Positions 35,702 to 45,235 of a stretch of DNA of 64,000 bases are shown here, one piece after another. Both the position numbers and the translations under genes were made by a program. Position 1 is the first letter of the stretch. Each line of letters starts with the position of its first letter. Source of the stretch: Actinotalea sp. Marseille-Q4924 (GTDB taxonomy: Bacteria; Actinomycetota; Actinomycetes; Actinomycetales; Cellulomonadaceae); contig NZ_CAKAKB010000001.1 in assembly GCF_916618755.1 (NCBI RefSeq), positions 558,001-622,000 of the forward strand, read 5' to 3'. The notes beneath the pieces are model-generated. The model saw nothing but the letters and a program-made list of their open reading frames with translations, did no database searches and was not told the DNA's origin.

Positions 35702-36199
35702 ATGAGCACGCGCGAGCTCGTGATCCGGCTGCTGGTCGTCTGGGGCGTGGGTGCGGGCGCCGGGTCCCTCCTGCTGTTCCTCGCGGGGGTCGTCGTGCTG
35801 CTCCTGGCCCTCGCCCCGGTCGGCACGACCCCCGTCCTCGCCGTCTGGGCGGCCTACCTGCTCCTGACGTCCACGGCGCTCGTCGGGGCGGTCGCCGCGG
35901 CAGTGACCTTGTGGGAGTCCGGGCCGACGGCCCGTCGGACGTCCGGGCCGCACGGGCTCGCGCGCACGCACCACGGTGCGCACGTCCCCCACGGCCTCGT
36001 CGCCGTGCCGGGGGCGGCCGTGGCGGTCCTCGTCGCCCGGCCCGTCCTGTCGCCCGGGGTCGTGCTGGAGATCCCGGTCCTGGTCGAGGCGCTCGCCGGT
36101 GCCGCGCTCGCGGTCGCCGTCGTGCCCGCCGTCGTCGCGACGGTCACCTGGGCGCGCGCGCGGCGGCGCGGCCCGGCGGCACCTCCCTCGCTCGCCTGA
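35702..36199 (+). CDS. Small multi-helix membrane protein of unknown function
   Basis: A 165-residue hydrophobic protein with about four membrane helices (roughly 8-36, 43-70, 97-115 and 120-152) and a short His/Arg-rich loop between helices two and three ([19 protein letters not shown]). I do not recognise a family. It is translated in the same direction as the DUF3817 gene, 24 bases downstream, and ends 62 bases before guaA, so all three may be linked. The overlapping frames on both strands are less plausible because this one has hydrophobic periodicity and an ATG near GAGGACC. Confidence 0.6.
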   Translation: MSTRELVIRLLVVWGVGAGAGSLLLFLAGVVVLLLALAPVGTTPVLAVWAAYLLLTSTALVGAVAAAVTLWESGPTARRTSGPHGLARTHHGAHVPHGLVAVPGAAVAVLVARPVLSPGVVLEIPVLVEALAGAALAVAVVPAVVATVTWARARRRGPAAPPSLA

Positions 36200-36248
36200 C
36201 CGCATGCGTCCGCGGCGGACGGCACCCGGGCGCCGTCGTCGGCCTCAC

Positions 36249-36254
36249 TAGACT
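36249..36254 (+). promoter_or_regulatory. -10 element of leaderless guaA promoter
   Basis: TAGACT, then seven bases (CGCTGGG), then GTG 36262; no ribosome site. Confidence 0.7.
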
Positions 36255-36261
36255 CGCTGGG

Positions 36262-37854
<1,593 letters not shown>

Positions 37855-37967
37855 GCCCGAGCCGGTCCGGGACGAGCGGGTAGCGACGCCCCGGACGACG
37901 CGAGCTCCGCCGTGGCGGCGCGCGAGTCAGCCCGTCCGCGAGCGTCTCCGCCGCGCGTCGTCGAGGC

Positions 37968-38501
37968 TCATCCGTCCACCGGGACCACGGCCAGGCCGCC
38001 CTCGCCCCACGTCATGCGCACGACGGTGCCGCCGGCCAGGTCCGCGCGATCGCAACCCCGGAGGGTGGTGGGCCGGCCGGACGGGTGCTCGGGCAGCCGG
38101 CACAGCACGGTGTCCCCGGTGACGTCCACCCGGAACCGCCCACGGCCGTCGACCTCGACGACCGTCCCGCCGAGCGTGTCCAGCGTGCCGGCCGGCACGG
38201 TGAGCTGGAGGTACGGCAGGTCGCGCTCCATGTGCCCGTCGCCGGCGACGTCGAGCAGGTCGCGCAGCCGCTCGGCGGGGAGGGCGACGACCCAGCCCTC
38301 CGGGACCCGGGTGTCGCGCGTGCCGGACACGTCGGACACGGACCACACGGTCCCGACGACGCCGTCCGGCGTCGGCGGGAGGTCGCCGGTGCCGCAGCCG
38401 GCGACCAGGGCGACCGCCAGCGATCCGGCGAGCGCGCCCCGACGGGCCGCCGCGACCGGCGGCCGGTGGCCTGGATCGCCGTCCTCCGTCGTCGCCCCCA
38501 T
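37968..38501 (-). CDS. Predicted lipoprotein of unknown function
   Basis: A 177-residue exported protein. The lipobox LVAGCG follows a hydrophobic stretch (ALAGSLAVALVAGCG), so mature protein would be lipid-anchored at Cys36 or close to it. The rest is a compact, beta-rich, Asp/Gly/Val-rich domain with two further Cys (TVLCRLPEH and LRGCDRADL) that could pair. ATG 38501 gives a sensible signal peptide with Arg-Arg before the hydrophobic core. I do not recognise the family. It is convergent with guaA and divergent from the bicupin operon. Confidence 0.7.
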   Translation of the reverse strand: MGATTEDGDPGHRPPVAAARRGALAGSLAVALVAGCGTGDLPPTPDGVVGTVWSVSDVSGTRDTRVPEGWVVALPAERLRDLLDVAGDGHMERDLPYLQLTVPAGTLDTLGGTVVEVDGRGRFRVDVTGDTVLCRLPEHPSGRPTTLRGCDRADLAGGTVVRMTWGEGGLAVVPVDG

Positions 38502-38572
38502 GGCAGGAGCATCGCCGCCCCTGGGGACGCGGTGCGAGCCGCCGCGCCGGAGCCCCGTCTGCCGGCCATCTC

Positions 38573-38601
38573 TTGACAACGGCCCCCGCGTTGGCTGGAC
38601 T
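38573..38601 (+). promoter_or_regulatory. Promoter of the bicupin operon
   Basis: TTGACA (38573-38578) and TGGACT (38596-38601) with a 17-base spacer, about 80 bases upstream of ATG 38681. An operator follows at once. Confidence 0.65.
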
Positions 38602-38604
38602 ACG

Positions 38605-38623
38605 TGTTCAGTGTGGCTGAACA
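38605..38623 (+). promoter_or_regulatory. Operator-like inverted repeat TGTTCAG-N5-CTGAACA
   Basis: A perfect 7-bp inverted repeat with a five-base centre (TGTGG), placed where the transcript should start. A 15-of-19 match lies over the -10 of the XRE-cupin regulator gene (49948-49966), which points to that protein as the binding factor. Confidence 0.7.
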
Positions 38624-38680
38624 GCCCGAGGAGCAGCGTGGCTCCCGGGTGCTGCAGCCCTGGAGCGTCTAGGAGCCGGC

Positions 38681-39577
38681 ATGGCGGCCAGGTTCGTCGT
38701 CCGACGCAGCAACGAGGCGGAGTACCGCGAGCCCGGACCGCTCGCACCTGGGGCGCTCGGGCTCCAGCGGTGGCGCGCGGTGGGGGAGGACGACGGCGCC
38801 GCGCACACCGACTTCGGCATCTCCCGGCTCGAGCCGGGTGGGCGGACCGCCACGCACGTGCACTCCTTCGAGGAGAGCTTCCACGTCCTCCGGGGCGAGG
38901 TCGTGCTCGCGACGCCCGAGGCGACCGTCCACCTCGTCCCCGGGGACTACGGCGTGATCCCGATCGGGGTGCCGCACGCCTGGCGCGCCGTGGGGGAGGA
39001 GGTGGCCGAGTGGTCCGACCTGTTCACGCCGCCCGCCCGCGAGCGCCACGGCTCCGACACCTACCGCGTGCCGGAGCTGCCCGAGGTCGAGCCGGTCCGG
39101 GTGGACCCGCGCGACCCTCGCACCCGGTCCTTCGGCACCATCACGGCGGACCACATGTCCCCCGGCAGGCAGTCCCAGGAGCTCCTCGCGGTCTCGGCGT
39201 CGATGCGCACCGCCCTGCTGGTCTACTCGGGGATCTCGCTGAAGATGATGGTCGACTCGGACCTCGGCGCGAGCCTCGGGACCATGTTCATGGTCCGCTA
39301 CGAGCCGGACGGCAAGGCCGGCCCGCACGACCACCCGCTCGAGGAGGCGTACCTCATCACCGACGGGGAGGTCCGGGCGACGTTCGACGGCCAGGAGTTC
39401 CTCCTGCAGGCCGGTGACATCGCATGGGCCGCCGTCGGCTGCGTCCACTCCTTCGCCGCGACGGGCGACGAGGTGCAGTGGCTCGAGACGCAGGCGCCGC
39501 AGATGCCGGCGCGGCACGCCTACCGCTTCGTGCGCGACTGGGACTACCTCACCGAACGACTGGAGGAAGAGCTGTGA
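38681..39577 (+). CDS. Bicupin protein, both cupins with full metal sites
   Basis: A 298-residue protein of two cupin barrels. The first has ligands His59, His61, Glu65 (THVHSFEESFHVL) and His99 (GVPHAW); the second has His216, His218, Glu222 (GPHDHPLEEAYLI) and His256 (CVHSF). Both therefore keep the 3-His-1-Glu set, which is unusual since one barrel is often dead. Fold relatives include ureidoglycine aminohydrolase, quercetin dioxygenase and gentisate dioxygenase; none can be assigned. It is the first gene of an operon with an SDR-like and an M24-like protein, overlapping the former by four bases. Confidence 0.85.
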   Translation: MAARFVVRRSNEAEYREPGPLAPGALGLQRWRAVGEDDGAAHTDFGISRLEPGGRTATHVHSFEESFHVLRGEVVLATPEATVHLVPGDYGVIPIGVPHAWRAVGEEVAEWSDLFTPPARERHGSDTYRVPELPEVEPVRVDPRDPRTRSFGTITADHMSPGRQSQELLAVSASMRTALLVYSGISLKMMVDSDLGASLGTMFMVRYEPDGKAGPHDHPLEEAYLITDGEVRATFDGQEFLLQAGDIAWAAVGCVHSFAATGDEVQWLETQAPQMPARHAYRFVRDWDYLTERLEEEL

Positions 39578-40281
39578 GCGACCGCACCATTCTCATCGTC
39601 GGGGGGTCCTCGGGCATCGGCCTGGCCCTCGCCGAGGACCTCGTCGCAGGCGGGGACCGCGTGATCGTGACGAGCCGCAGCGCCGCGACGGCCGAGCGGG
39701 TCGCCGCCGAGCTGGGGGAGGGCGCGAGCGGGGTGGCGGTCGACATCTCGGAGCCCGAGACCATCGCCGACGCCCTGGCGGGGGTCGGGCGGGTCGACGG
39801 CCTCGTGCTCGGCGCGATCGAGCGGGACGCGAACACGATCCGGGAGTACGACATCGAGCGCGCGCGACGGCTGATCATCCTCAAGCTCGTCGGCTACACC
39901 GAGGTCGTCCACACGCTGCTGGACCGGCTCGAGCCCTCGGTCGACACGGGCATCGTCCTGTTCGGCGGCCGCGCCAAGGACGCGCCGTACCCCGGCTCGA
40001 CGACCGTCTCGACGATCAACGGCGGGATCGACGGGATCATGAACACGCTCGCGCTGGAGCTCGCCCCGATCCGGGTGAACTCGCTGCACCCCGGGATCAT
40101 CGGTGACTCCCCGTTCTGGGCCGCCAAGCCCGCCGGCGTGCTCGACGGGTACGAGAGCCGCACGCCGGGCGGCAAGCTCGCCACCGTCGTCGACGTCGTG
40201 GACGCGACGAAGTTCCTGCTGTTCAACCGCGGTGTCTCGGCGCACTCGCTCTTCGTCGACCGCGGCTGGCGCATCACCTGA
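39574..40281 (+). CDS. SDR-fold protein lacking the catalytic Ser-Tyr-Lys triad
   Basis: A 235-residue Rossmann protein. The NAD(P) loop GGSSGIG (10-16) is intact and Arg35 (VTSRS) suggests NADP. Aligning the C-terminal half to classical SDRs through the shared LALELAP segment puts Val145 at the catalytic Tyr and Asn149 at the Lys (VSTING for YxxxKG), and Gly131/132 at the Ser. Redox chemistry of the usual kind is therefore unlikely; lyase, isomerase or binding roles are open. GTG 39574 follows GGAGGAAGAG and overlaps the bicupin stop, so the two are co-translated. Confidence 0.82.
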   Translation: MSDRTILIVGGSSGIGLALAEDLVAGGDRVIVTSRSAATAERVAAELGEGASGVAVDISEPETIADALAGVGRVDGLVLGAIERDANTIREYDIERARRLIILKLVGYTEVVHTLLDRLEPSVDTGIVLFGGRAKDAPYPGSTTVSTINGGIDGIMNTLALELAPIRVNSLHPGIIGDSPFWAAKPAGVLDGYESRTPGGKLATVVDVVDATKFLLFNRGVSAHSLFVDRGWRIT

Positions 40282-40341
40282 CGTGACGACGGCGGTGCCC
40301 CGCCGAGCAGGCCACCAGCGACGACGTACGAGGAGGACGAG

Positions 40342-41727
40342 ATGAGCATCGCCACCCGCGGGACCATGGGCGTGGACTGGGAGGAGCGGGTCGACTTCGG
40401 CCGGCTCCGCGACGAGCGGCTCGCGAGGCTGCGCGCCCAGCTCGAACGGTCCGAGGTCGGCGCGCTGCTCGCGTTCGACTTCGGCAACATCCGTTACGCC
40501 TCGGCGACCCACATCGGGACGTGGGCGATGGACAAGCTCATCCGCTTCTGCCTCGTCACGCGCCACTCCGACCCGATCGTCTGGGACTTCGGCTCGGCCG
40601 CCAAGCACCACCACCTGCTCAACCCGTGGCTGCACGAGACGCACCTGGAGGCCGACGCCGACCCGCACGCCCCGCACCACGGTGCGACCCGCCCGCGGGC
40701 CGAGTCGGGCGCGAGGGCGGGGATCTCGACGCTGCGCGGGGCGTTCCCGCCCGCCGCGGGCATCGCCGAGGAGGTCGCCCGGAAGGTCAAGCGCGAGCTG
40801 GACAGGTTCGGGCTGGCGAACGAGCCGCTCGGCGTCGACATCGTCGAGCTGCCGATCCTCTTTGCTCTCCAGGCGGAGGGCATCACGGTGGTCGACGGCC
40901 AGCAGGTCTTCCTCGAGGCGCGTCGGACGAAGACGGCGGACGAGATCACGCTCCTGACGACGGCCGCCTCGATGGTGGACGCCGCGTACGACCAGCTCTA
41001 CGAGTTCCTCCGCCCGGGCGTCCGGGAGAACCAGTGCGTCGGCCTGGTGTCCAAGGCCCTGTACGACCAGGGCTCCGAGTACGTCGAGGGCGTCAACGCG
41101 ATCTCCGGGGAGCGCTGCGCCCCGCACCCGCACGTGTACTCGGACCGCGCGGTGCGGCCGGGTGACCCGGCCTTCTTCGACATCCTGCACTCGTTCAACG
41201 GGTACCGGACCTGCTACTACCGCACGTTCGCGGTGGGCTCGGCGAGCCGCGCGCAGGTCGACGCCTACAAGCGGGCGCGGGAGTACATGGACGTCGCCAT
41301 CGCGGCGGTGCGGCCCGGGGCGACCACGGCGGACGTCGTCTCGCTGTGGCCGAAGGCGCAGGAGTTCGGCTTCCCCGACGAGGAGGCCGCCTTCGCCCTG
41401 CAGTACGGGCACGGCGTGGGCCTGTCCATCTGGGAGAAGCCGATCTTCTCGAGGCTGACCTCCCTCGACCACCCGGAGGTGCTCGAGGAGGGCATGGTGT
41501 TCGCCCTCGAGACGTACTGGCCGGCCGCCGACGGCTGGGGAGCGGCGCGCATCGAGGAGGAGCTCGTGGTCACCGCCGACGGCTGCGAGGTCATCACGAA
41601 GTTCCCGGCGGAGGACCTGCTCGTCGCGGGCGGCGGTCGCTACGTCACGGTCAACGGCCCGCTGCCGGGTGTCCGCGACTCCCAGTCGCACCTCAACACG
41701 GCCGAGGGGCGGGGCGAGACCACCTGA
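40342..41727 (+). CDS. M24 (pita-bread) family enzyme, paralogue 1, with Asp-to-Cys and His-to-Trp changes at the metal site
   Basis: A 461-residue two-domain protein with creatinase/Xaa-Pro-peptidase layout (N-domain about 1-200, catalytic domain 205-430). Compared with PepP (D-x10-D-x2-RTF), the metal site reads FFD280ILHSFNGYRTC291YYRTF: the second bridging Asp is Cys291. His357 (GHGVG), Glu390 (ALETYW) and Glu405 (RIEEEL) remain, but the His of the usual HE.P motif is Trp364 (SIWEKP). M24 members that are not peptidases include creatinase, ectoine hydrolase DoeA and DMSP lyase DddP; this may be another small-molecule enzyme. GAGGAGGA precedes ATG 40342. It has a paralogue at 47777-49084. 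Confidence 0.88.
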   Translation: MSIATRGTMGVDWEERVDFGRLRDERLARLRAQLERSEVGALLAFDFGNIRYASATHIGTWAMDKLIRFCLVTRHSDPIVWDFGSAAKHHHLLNPWLHETHLEADADPHAPHHGATRPRAESGARAGISTLRGAFPPAAGIAEEVARKVKRELDRFGLANEPLGVDIVELPILFALQAEGITVVDGQQVFLEARRTKTADEITLLTTAASMVDAAYDQLYEFLRPGVRENQCVGLVSKALYDQGSEYVEGVNAISGERCAPHPHVYSDRAVRPGDPAFFDILHSFNGYRTCYYRTFAVGSASRAQVDAYKRAREYMDVAIAAVRPGATTADVVSLWPKAQEFGFPDEEAAFALQYGHGVGLSIWEKPIFSRLTSLDHPEVLEEGMVFALETYWPAADGWGAARIEEELVVTADGCEVITKFPAEDLLVAGGGRYVTVNGPLPGVRDSQSHLNTAEGRGETT

Positions 41728-41734
41728 CCGACGG

Positions 41735-41781
41735 GGCCGCCCGACCCGGCGGCCTCCCGCGCCGCGCGGTCCTGAGGACCG
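41735..41781 (+). terminator. Two small hairpins after the first M24 gene
   Basis: GGCCGCC-N6-GGCGGCC (41735-41754) and CGGTCC-TGA-GGACCG (41767-41781) follow the stop codon closely. They could end the bicupin operon before the importer promoter; neither has a T-tract. Confidence 0.45.
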
Positions 41782-41821
41782 TCGCATCACGCTCCCTGCC
41801 GCCCATCGTGCAGCAGGAAGG

Positions 41822-41833
41822 GCACACGTTTGC
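41822..41833 (+). promoter_or_regulatory. Upstream LacI-type operator (GCACACGTTTGC)
   Basis: Matches the pseudo-palindrome GCAAACGTTTGC at 11 of 12 positions with the CG centre typical of LacI-family sites. It lies 90 bases upstream of the second site, a spacing compatible with DNA looping. Confidence 0.55.
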
Positions 41834-41900
41834 AGACCGCGGTACGGGGGCTGTGAGCACATGGGGAGCAGTCCCCGACGAGGAAATCGACAAGTCACTC

Positions 41901-41930
41901 TTGCCACGGATGCAAACGGTTGCGTACCGT
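41901..41930 (+). promoter_or_regulatory. Promoter of the Liv-type importer operon
   Basis: TTGCCA (41901-41906) and TACCGT (41925-41930) are separated by 18 bases that are almost filled by the operator at 41912-41923. It is 65 bases upstream of the first permease start. Confidence 0.65.
41912..41923 (+). promoter_or_regulatory. LacI-type operator inside the importer promoter (GCAAACGGTTGC)
   Basis: GCAA and TTGC arms around a CG centre. It lies between -35 and -10, a repression geometry. Related sequences occur at 52404-52415, 52528-52539 and 52585-52596. The LacI protein at 54772-55824 is the obvious candidate binder. Confidence 0.7.
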
Positions 41931-41994
41931 GCTGGATACCGGTGGGGCCCGACCCCGCCGGAGACTCCCCGATGATGTGGAGGTCTGGACCCCG

Positions 41995-42861
41995 GTGTTC
42001 GAACCTGTGTTCCTGGCGCAACAGGCGCTCAACGGACTGAGCTTCGGCGGGCTGCTGTTCCTGCTCGCGAGCGGCCTCACGCTCGTGTTCGGCCTGCAGC
42101 GCATCGTCAACCTCGCCCACGGCGCCTTCTACATGCTGGGCGGGTACATCGGCATCGTCATCGCGACCATGACCGGCAACCTGCTCCTCGCCGTCGTCGT
42201 CGCCATGATCTCGGTGGGCGTCGCCGCCCTCGTCGTCGAGGTCCTCCTCCTCCGCTTCGTGCGGGGGCAGGAGATGCCCGAGGTGCTCCTGACGATCGGC
42301 GTCATGTTCGTCGTCGCGGACCTGTGCCTCGCGTTCTTCGGCGGGGACCCCAAGACGCTGCCCGCCTCCGCGTCGATCCAGGGCGCGCTGACGATCGGCG
42401 GACTCACGTACCCGCTCTACCGGCTCTTCGTCATCGCGGTGGCCGTCGCCGTGGGGATCGCCCTGGCCCTCGTCCAGACGAGGACCCGGATCGGTGCCGT
42501 CGTCCGGGCGGGCGTCGACGACCGGGAGACGATCGCCGCGATGGGGGTCAACATCACCCGGGTGTTCACCGGGATGTTCGTCGTCGGCGGGGCGCTCGCA
42601 GCCCTCTCCGGGACGATCGGCTCGGGGGTCATCAGCGTCCGGCCCGGCATCCAGAACGAGGTGCTCATGTACGCCCTCGTCGTGATCATCCTCGGCGGTC
42701 TCGGCTCCATCAAGGGCGCCGCCGTCGGCGCGGTCCTCATCGGGGTCATAGACGCCTTCGCCAAGGCGTGGATCCCCGAGCTGGCCTACTTCACGATCTT
42801 CGCGCCGATGGCCCTCGTCCTCGTCCTCCGTCCGTCCGGTCTCTTCGGGAGGGCCACATGA
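41995..42861 (+). CDS. Branched-chain amino acid-type ABC permease, LivH family
   Basis: A 288-residue inner-membrane permease of the HAAT (Liv) class with about eight helices. LivH hallmarks: QQALNGLSFGGLLFLLASGLTLVFGLQRIVNLAHGAFYM compressed at the N-terminus, VRAGVDDRETIAAMGVNI in the cytoplasmic coupling loop, and LGGLGSIKGAAVGAVLIG. GTG 41995 is preferred, with TGGAGG 11 bases upstream, giving the normal LivH length; a longer frame exists but overlaps the promoter. It works with LivM, LivJ, LivG and LivF-type proteins encoded next to it. Liv-class systems carry amino acids but also urea, amides and aromatic acids, so the substrate is open. Confidence 0.93.
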   Translation: MFEPVFLAQQALNGLSFGGLLFLLASGLTLVFGLQRIVNLAHGAFYMLGGYIGIVIATMTGNLLLAVVVAMISVGVAALVVEVLLLRFVRGQEMPEVLLTIGVMFVVADLCLAFFGGDPKTLPASASIQGALTIGGLTYPLYRLFVIAVAVAVGIALALVQTRTRIGAVVRAGVDDRETIAAMGVNITRVFTGMFVVGGALAALSGTIGSGVISVRPGIQNEVLMYALVVIILGGLGSIKGAAVGAVLIGVIDAFAKAWIPELAYFTIFAPMALVLVLRPSGLFGRAT

Positions 42862-43862
42862 CGCGCGACCGGAAGGTCGGCCTCGGCGCGATGGTGCTCG
42901 TGCTCGTCGCCCTCGCCTCGTTCCCCTACCTCGGCACCTCGGGGTACCAGGTGTCGATCGCCTCGACCGTCCTCATCGCCGCGATCCTCGCGTCGACGGT
43001 CAACCTCCTCGCCGCCGACGGCGGGATGGCCTCGCTCGGCCACGGGGCGATCGCCGGCGCGGCGGCCTACGGCGCCGGCTGGGCGTCCCTGCAGGGGCAC
43101 CCGATGGTGACGCAGGTCCTGGTGGCGATGGGTGTCGGCGTCCTCGTCACGTTCGTCTACGGCGTGCTGTCCATGCGGACGAACGGCATCTACTTCCTCA
43201 TGGTGACCCTCGCGCTGGGCATGGTCGTCTTCGGCCTCGCCTACCGCCTGTCGAGCGTCACGCGAGGCGAGAACGGCATCACCGGGATCGAGCGGCCCGA
43301 CGTCCTGGCCGAGCCGTGGATGTTCTACCTGTTCCTCGTCGCGTGCTTCGCCGTGACGACGGGCCTGCTGTGGGTCGTGAGCAGCTCGCCGTTCGGGGCG
43401 ACCATGCGCGGGATCCGCGACTCCGAGAGCCGCATGCGCAGCCTCGGCTACTACGTGCCGGCGTACAAGCTCGGCGCGTTCATGATCTCGGGGACGGTGG
43501 CCAGCTTCGCCGGCCTCCTCGCCGTGTGGCACACGCACTTCGTGAGCCCGTCCGCGACGAACCTGGAGCGCTCCGTGCTCCTCATCGTCATGGTCATCCT
43601 CGGCGGCCTCGGCACGACGCTGGGTCCGCTCGTGGGCGCCGCCATCGTGATCCTCGTCGAGAACGTCGTCTCCAACTCCGTCGAGCGGTGGCCGACCGTC
43701 CTCGGCCTCATCTTCATCTTCGTCATCCTCTTCGCCCGGTCCGGCCTCGTCGGGAGCGCCGCGAAGCTCGTGCGTCGTCGGCGGCGGGGCGACCCCGACG
43801 GCAGCGGCGACCCCGAACCTGCCGAGCCCGCCGGGCTCACCACGACCACCACCGTCCCCTGA
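42858..43862 (+). CDS. Branched-chain amino acid-type ABC permease, LivM family
   Basis: A 334-residue membrane protein with about nine to ten helices. LivM hallmarks are NLLAADGGMASLGHGAIAGAAAYG near the N-terminus (in two parts), the coupling loop MRGIRDSESRMRSLGYYV, and VILGGLGTTLGPLVGAA. The C-terminal 35 residues are charged and Pro/Thr-rich. ATG 42858 overlaps the LivH-type stop by four bases. It completes the transmembrane channel. Confidence 0.93.
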   Translation: MTRDRKVGLGAMVLVLVALASFPYLGTSGYQVSIASTVLIAAILASTVNLLAADGGMASLGHGAIAGAAAYGAGWASLQGHPMVTQVLVAMGVGVLVTFVYGVLSMRTNGIYFLMVTLALGMVVFGLAYRLSSVTRGENGITGIERPDVLAEPWMFYLFLVACFAVTTGLLWVVSSSPFGATMRGIRDSESRMRSLGYYVPAYKLGAFMISGTVASFAGLLAVWHTHFVSPSATNLERSVLLIVMVILGGLGTTLGPLVGAAIVILVENVVSNSVERWPTVLGLIFIFVILFARSGLVGSAAKLVRRRRRGDPDGSGDPEPAEPAGLTTTTTVP

Positions 43863-43895
43863 TCCATCCCCCTGCCTGACACGAGAGGAACTGCC

Positions 43896-45230
43896 ATGAG
43901 GTCGACAACGATGTTGACTCGCCACCGGTGGAGCGCCGCCCTGGGAGTGGTGGCCGCGCTCACGCTCGCGGCCTGCGCCCCCGCGGGCTCCGACGACCCG
44001 GCCGCGCCGGCCGAGACGGGTGATGCCGGTGGCGAGAGCACCGGCGAGGAGACGGGCGGCGACGACGCCGCCGCGGAGGGCGGCACCCTCAAGGTCGGCT
44101 ACATCTCCCCGATCACGGGCAACTTCGCCGTCGCCGGCCAGGAGATGGTGGACGGCTGGGAGCTGTACTGGGAGATCAACGGCAACGAGGTGAACGGGGT
44201 CACGGTCGAGACCATCGTCGAGGACGACGCGGGCAACCCCGAGATCTCGCTGACCAAGGCCCGCAAGCTCGTCGAGTCCGACCAGGTCGACGTCGTGGTC
44301 GGCCCCCTGCTCGCCAACACCGCCCTCGCGGTGGCGTCCTACACCTCGTCCGTCGAGATCCCGAACCTGCACCCGGTCGCGGCCGCCGACGACCTCACCC
44401 AGCGGGCGGCGAACGACTTCACGGTGCGGTCCGGCTCGATGTCCGGCTCGCAGGCCAACTACCCCGGCGGGGTCTGGGCGGCGGAGCAGGGCCACGAGAC
44501 GGCCGTCACGCTCTGCCCGGACTACGCCTTCGGGTGGGAGTCCTGCGCCGGGTTCAAGCAGGGGTTCGAGCAGAACGGCGGCGAGGTGACCGCCCAGTAC
44601 TGGTACCCCAACGGCACGTCCGACTTCAGCACCTACGTCTCCCAGATCCAGTCGGCAGGTGCCGACATCGCGTACGTGGCCACGGCGGGCGGTGCGCCGG
44701 GTCCGGACTTCATGCGCAGCTTCCTCGGCCTCGGCCTCAAGGACACCCAGCCGCTCCTGCTGAACTGCTGCTCCATGGACCAGGCCACCCTGCGGGCGAT
44801 GGGTGACGAGGTGCTGGGCTTCCACTCGGTCAGCAACTGGGCCGAGGGCCGCGACGCCCCGGAGGTGCAGGAGTTCAACGAGGCGTACGCCGAGCGCTAC
44901 GAGGGCAAGATCCCCTCGCTCAACGTCGCGGGTGGCTACGTCACGGCCAGCCAGGTCGCCCAGGTGCTCGAGGAGAACGGCCTGGTCACGGGCGCCGAGC
45001 TCGTCGCAGCGATCTCGGACACCACGTTCGAGGACTCGATCCTCGGCAAGACGGTCTTCGACGAGTACAACAACCCGGTCAGCCCGGTCTACATCCGGGA
45101 GGTCCAGGAGGTCGACGGCCAGCTCCTCAACGTGCCGATCGAGACGTTCGACGCCGTCGACCAGTGGCTCGGGATGGACCCGGAAGAGGCGATGGCCCGT
45201 CCGAACTACTCCCAGCAGTTCCAGGGCTAG
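43896..45230 (+). CDS. ABC importer substrate-binding lipoprotein, LivJ type
   Basis: A 444-residue type I periplasmic-binding-fold lipoprotein. The signal peptide ends in the lipobox LAAC (Cys27), followed by a flexible Asp/Glu/Gly/Ala-rich linker (28-60). The binding domain starts LKVGYISPITGNFAVAGQEM and shows Liv/amide-binding features such as SLTKARKLVESDQVDVVVGP. It presumably captures the nutrient outside the membrane for the LivH/M channel. AGAGGAAC precedes ATG 43896. Liv-class binding proteins are not reliably assignable to substrate by eye. Confidence 0.93.
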   Translation: MRSTTMLTRHRWSAALGVVAALTLAACAPAGSDDPAAPAETGDAGGESTGEETGGDDAAAEGGTLKVGYISPITGNFAVAGQEMVDGWELYWEINGNEVNGVTVETIVEDDAGNPEISLTKARKLVESDQVDVVVGPLLANTALAVASYTSSVEIPNLHPVAAADDLTQRAANDFTVRSGSMSGSQANYPGGVWAAEQGHETAVTLCPDYAFGWESCAGFKQGFEQNGGEVTAQYWYPNGTSDFSTYVSQIQSAGADIAYVATAGGAPGPDFMRSFLGLGLKDTQPLLLNCCSMDQATLRAMGDEVLGFHSVSNWAEGRDAPEVQEFNEAYAERYEGKIPSLNVAGGYVTASQVAQVLEENGLVTGAELVAAISDTTFEDSILGKTVFDEYNNPVSPVYIREVQEVDGQLLNVPIETFDAVDQWLGMDPEEAMARPNYSQQFQG

Positions 45231-45235
45231 CAGTC

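Noticed and set aside
38681-39577. Bicupin as ureidoglycine aminohydrolase with an allantoin pathway
   Set aside because: No allantoinase, allantoate amidohydrolase or ureidoglycolate genes are in the island, and the fold alone is not specific.
41911-41930. A start for the LivH-type permease at 41920 or 41977
   Set aside because: The longer version would place coding sequence over the operator and promoter and lacks a ribosome site; GTG 41995 has TGGAGG upstream and gives normal length.
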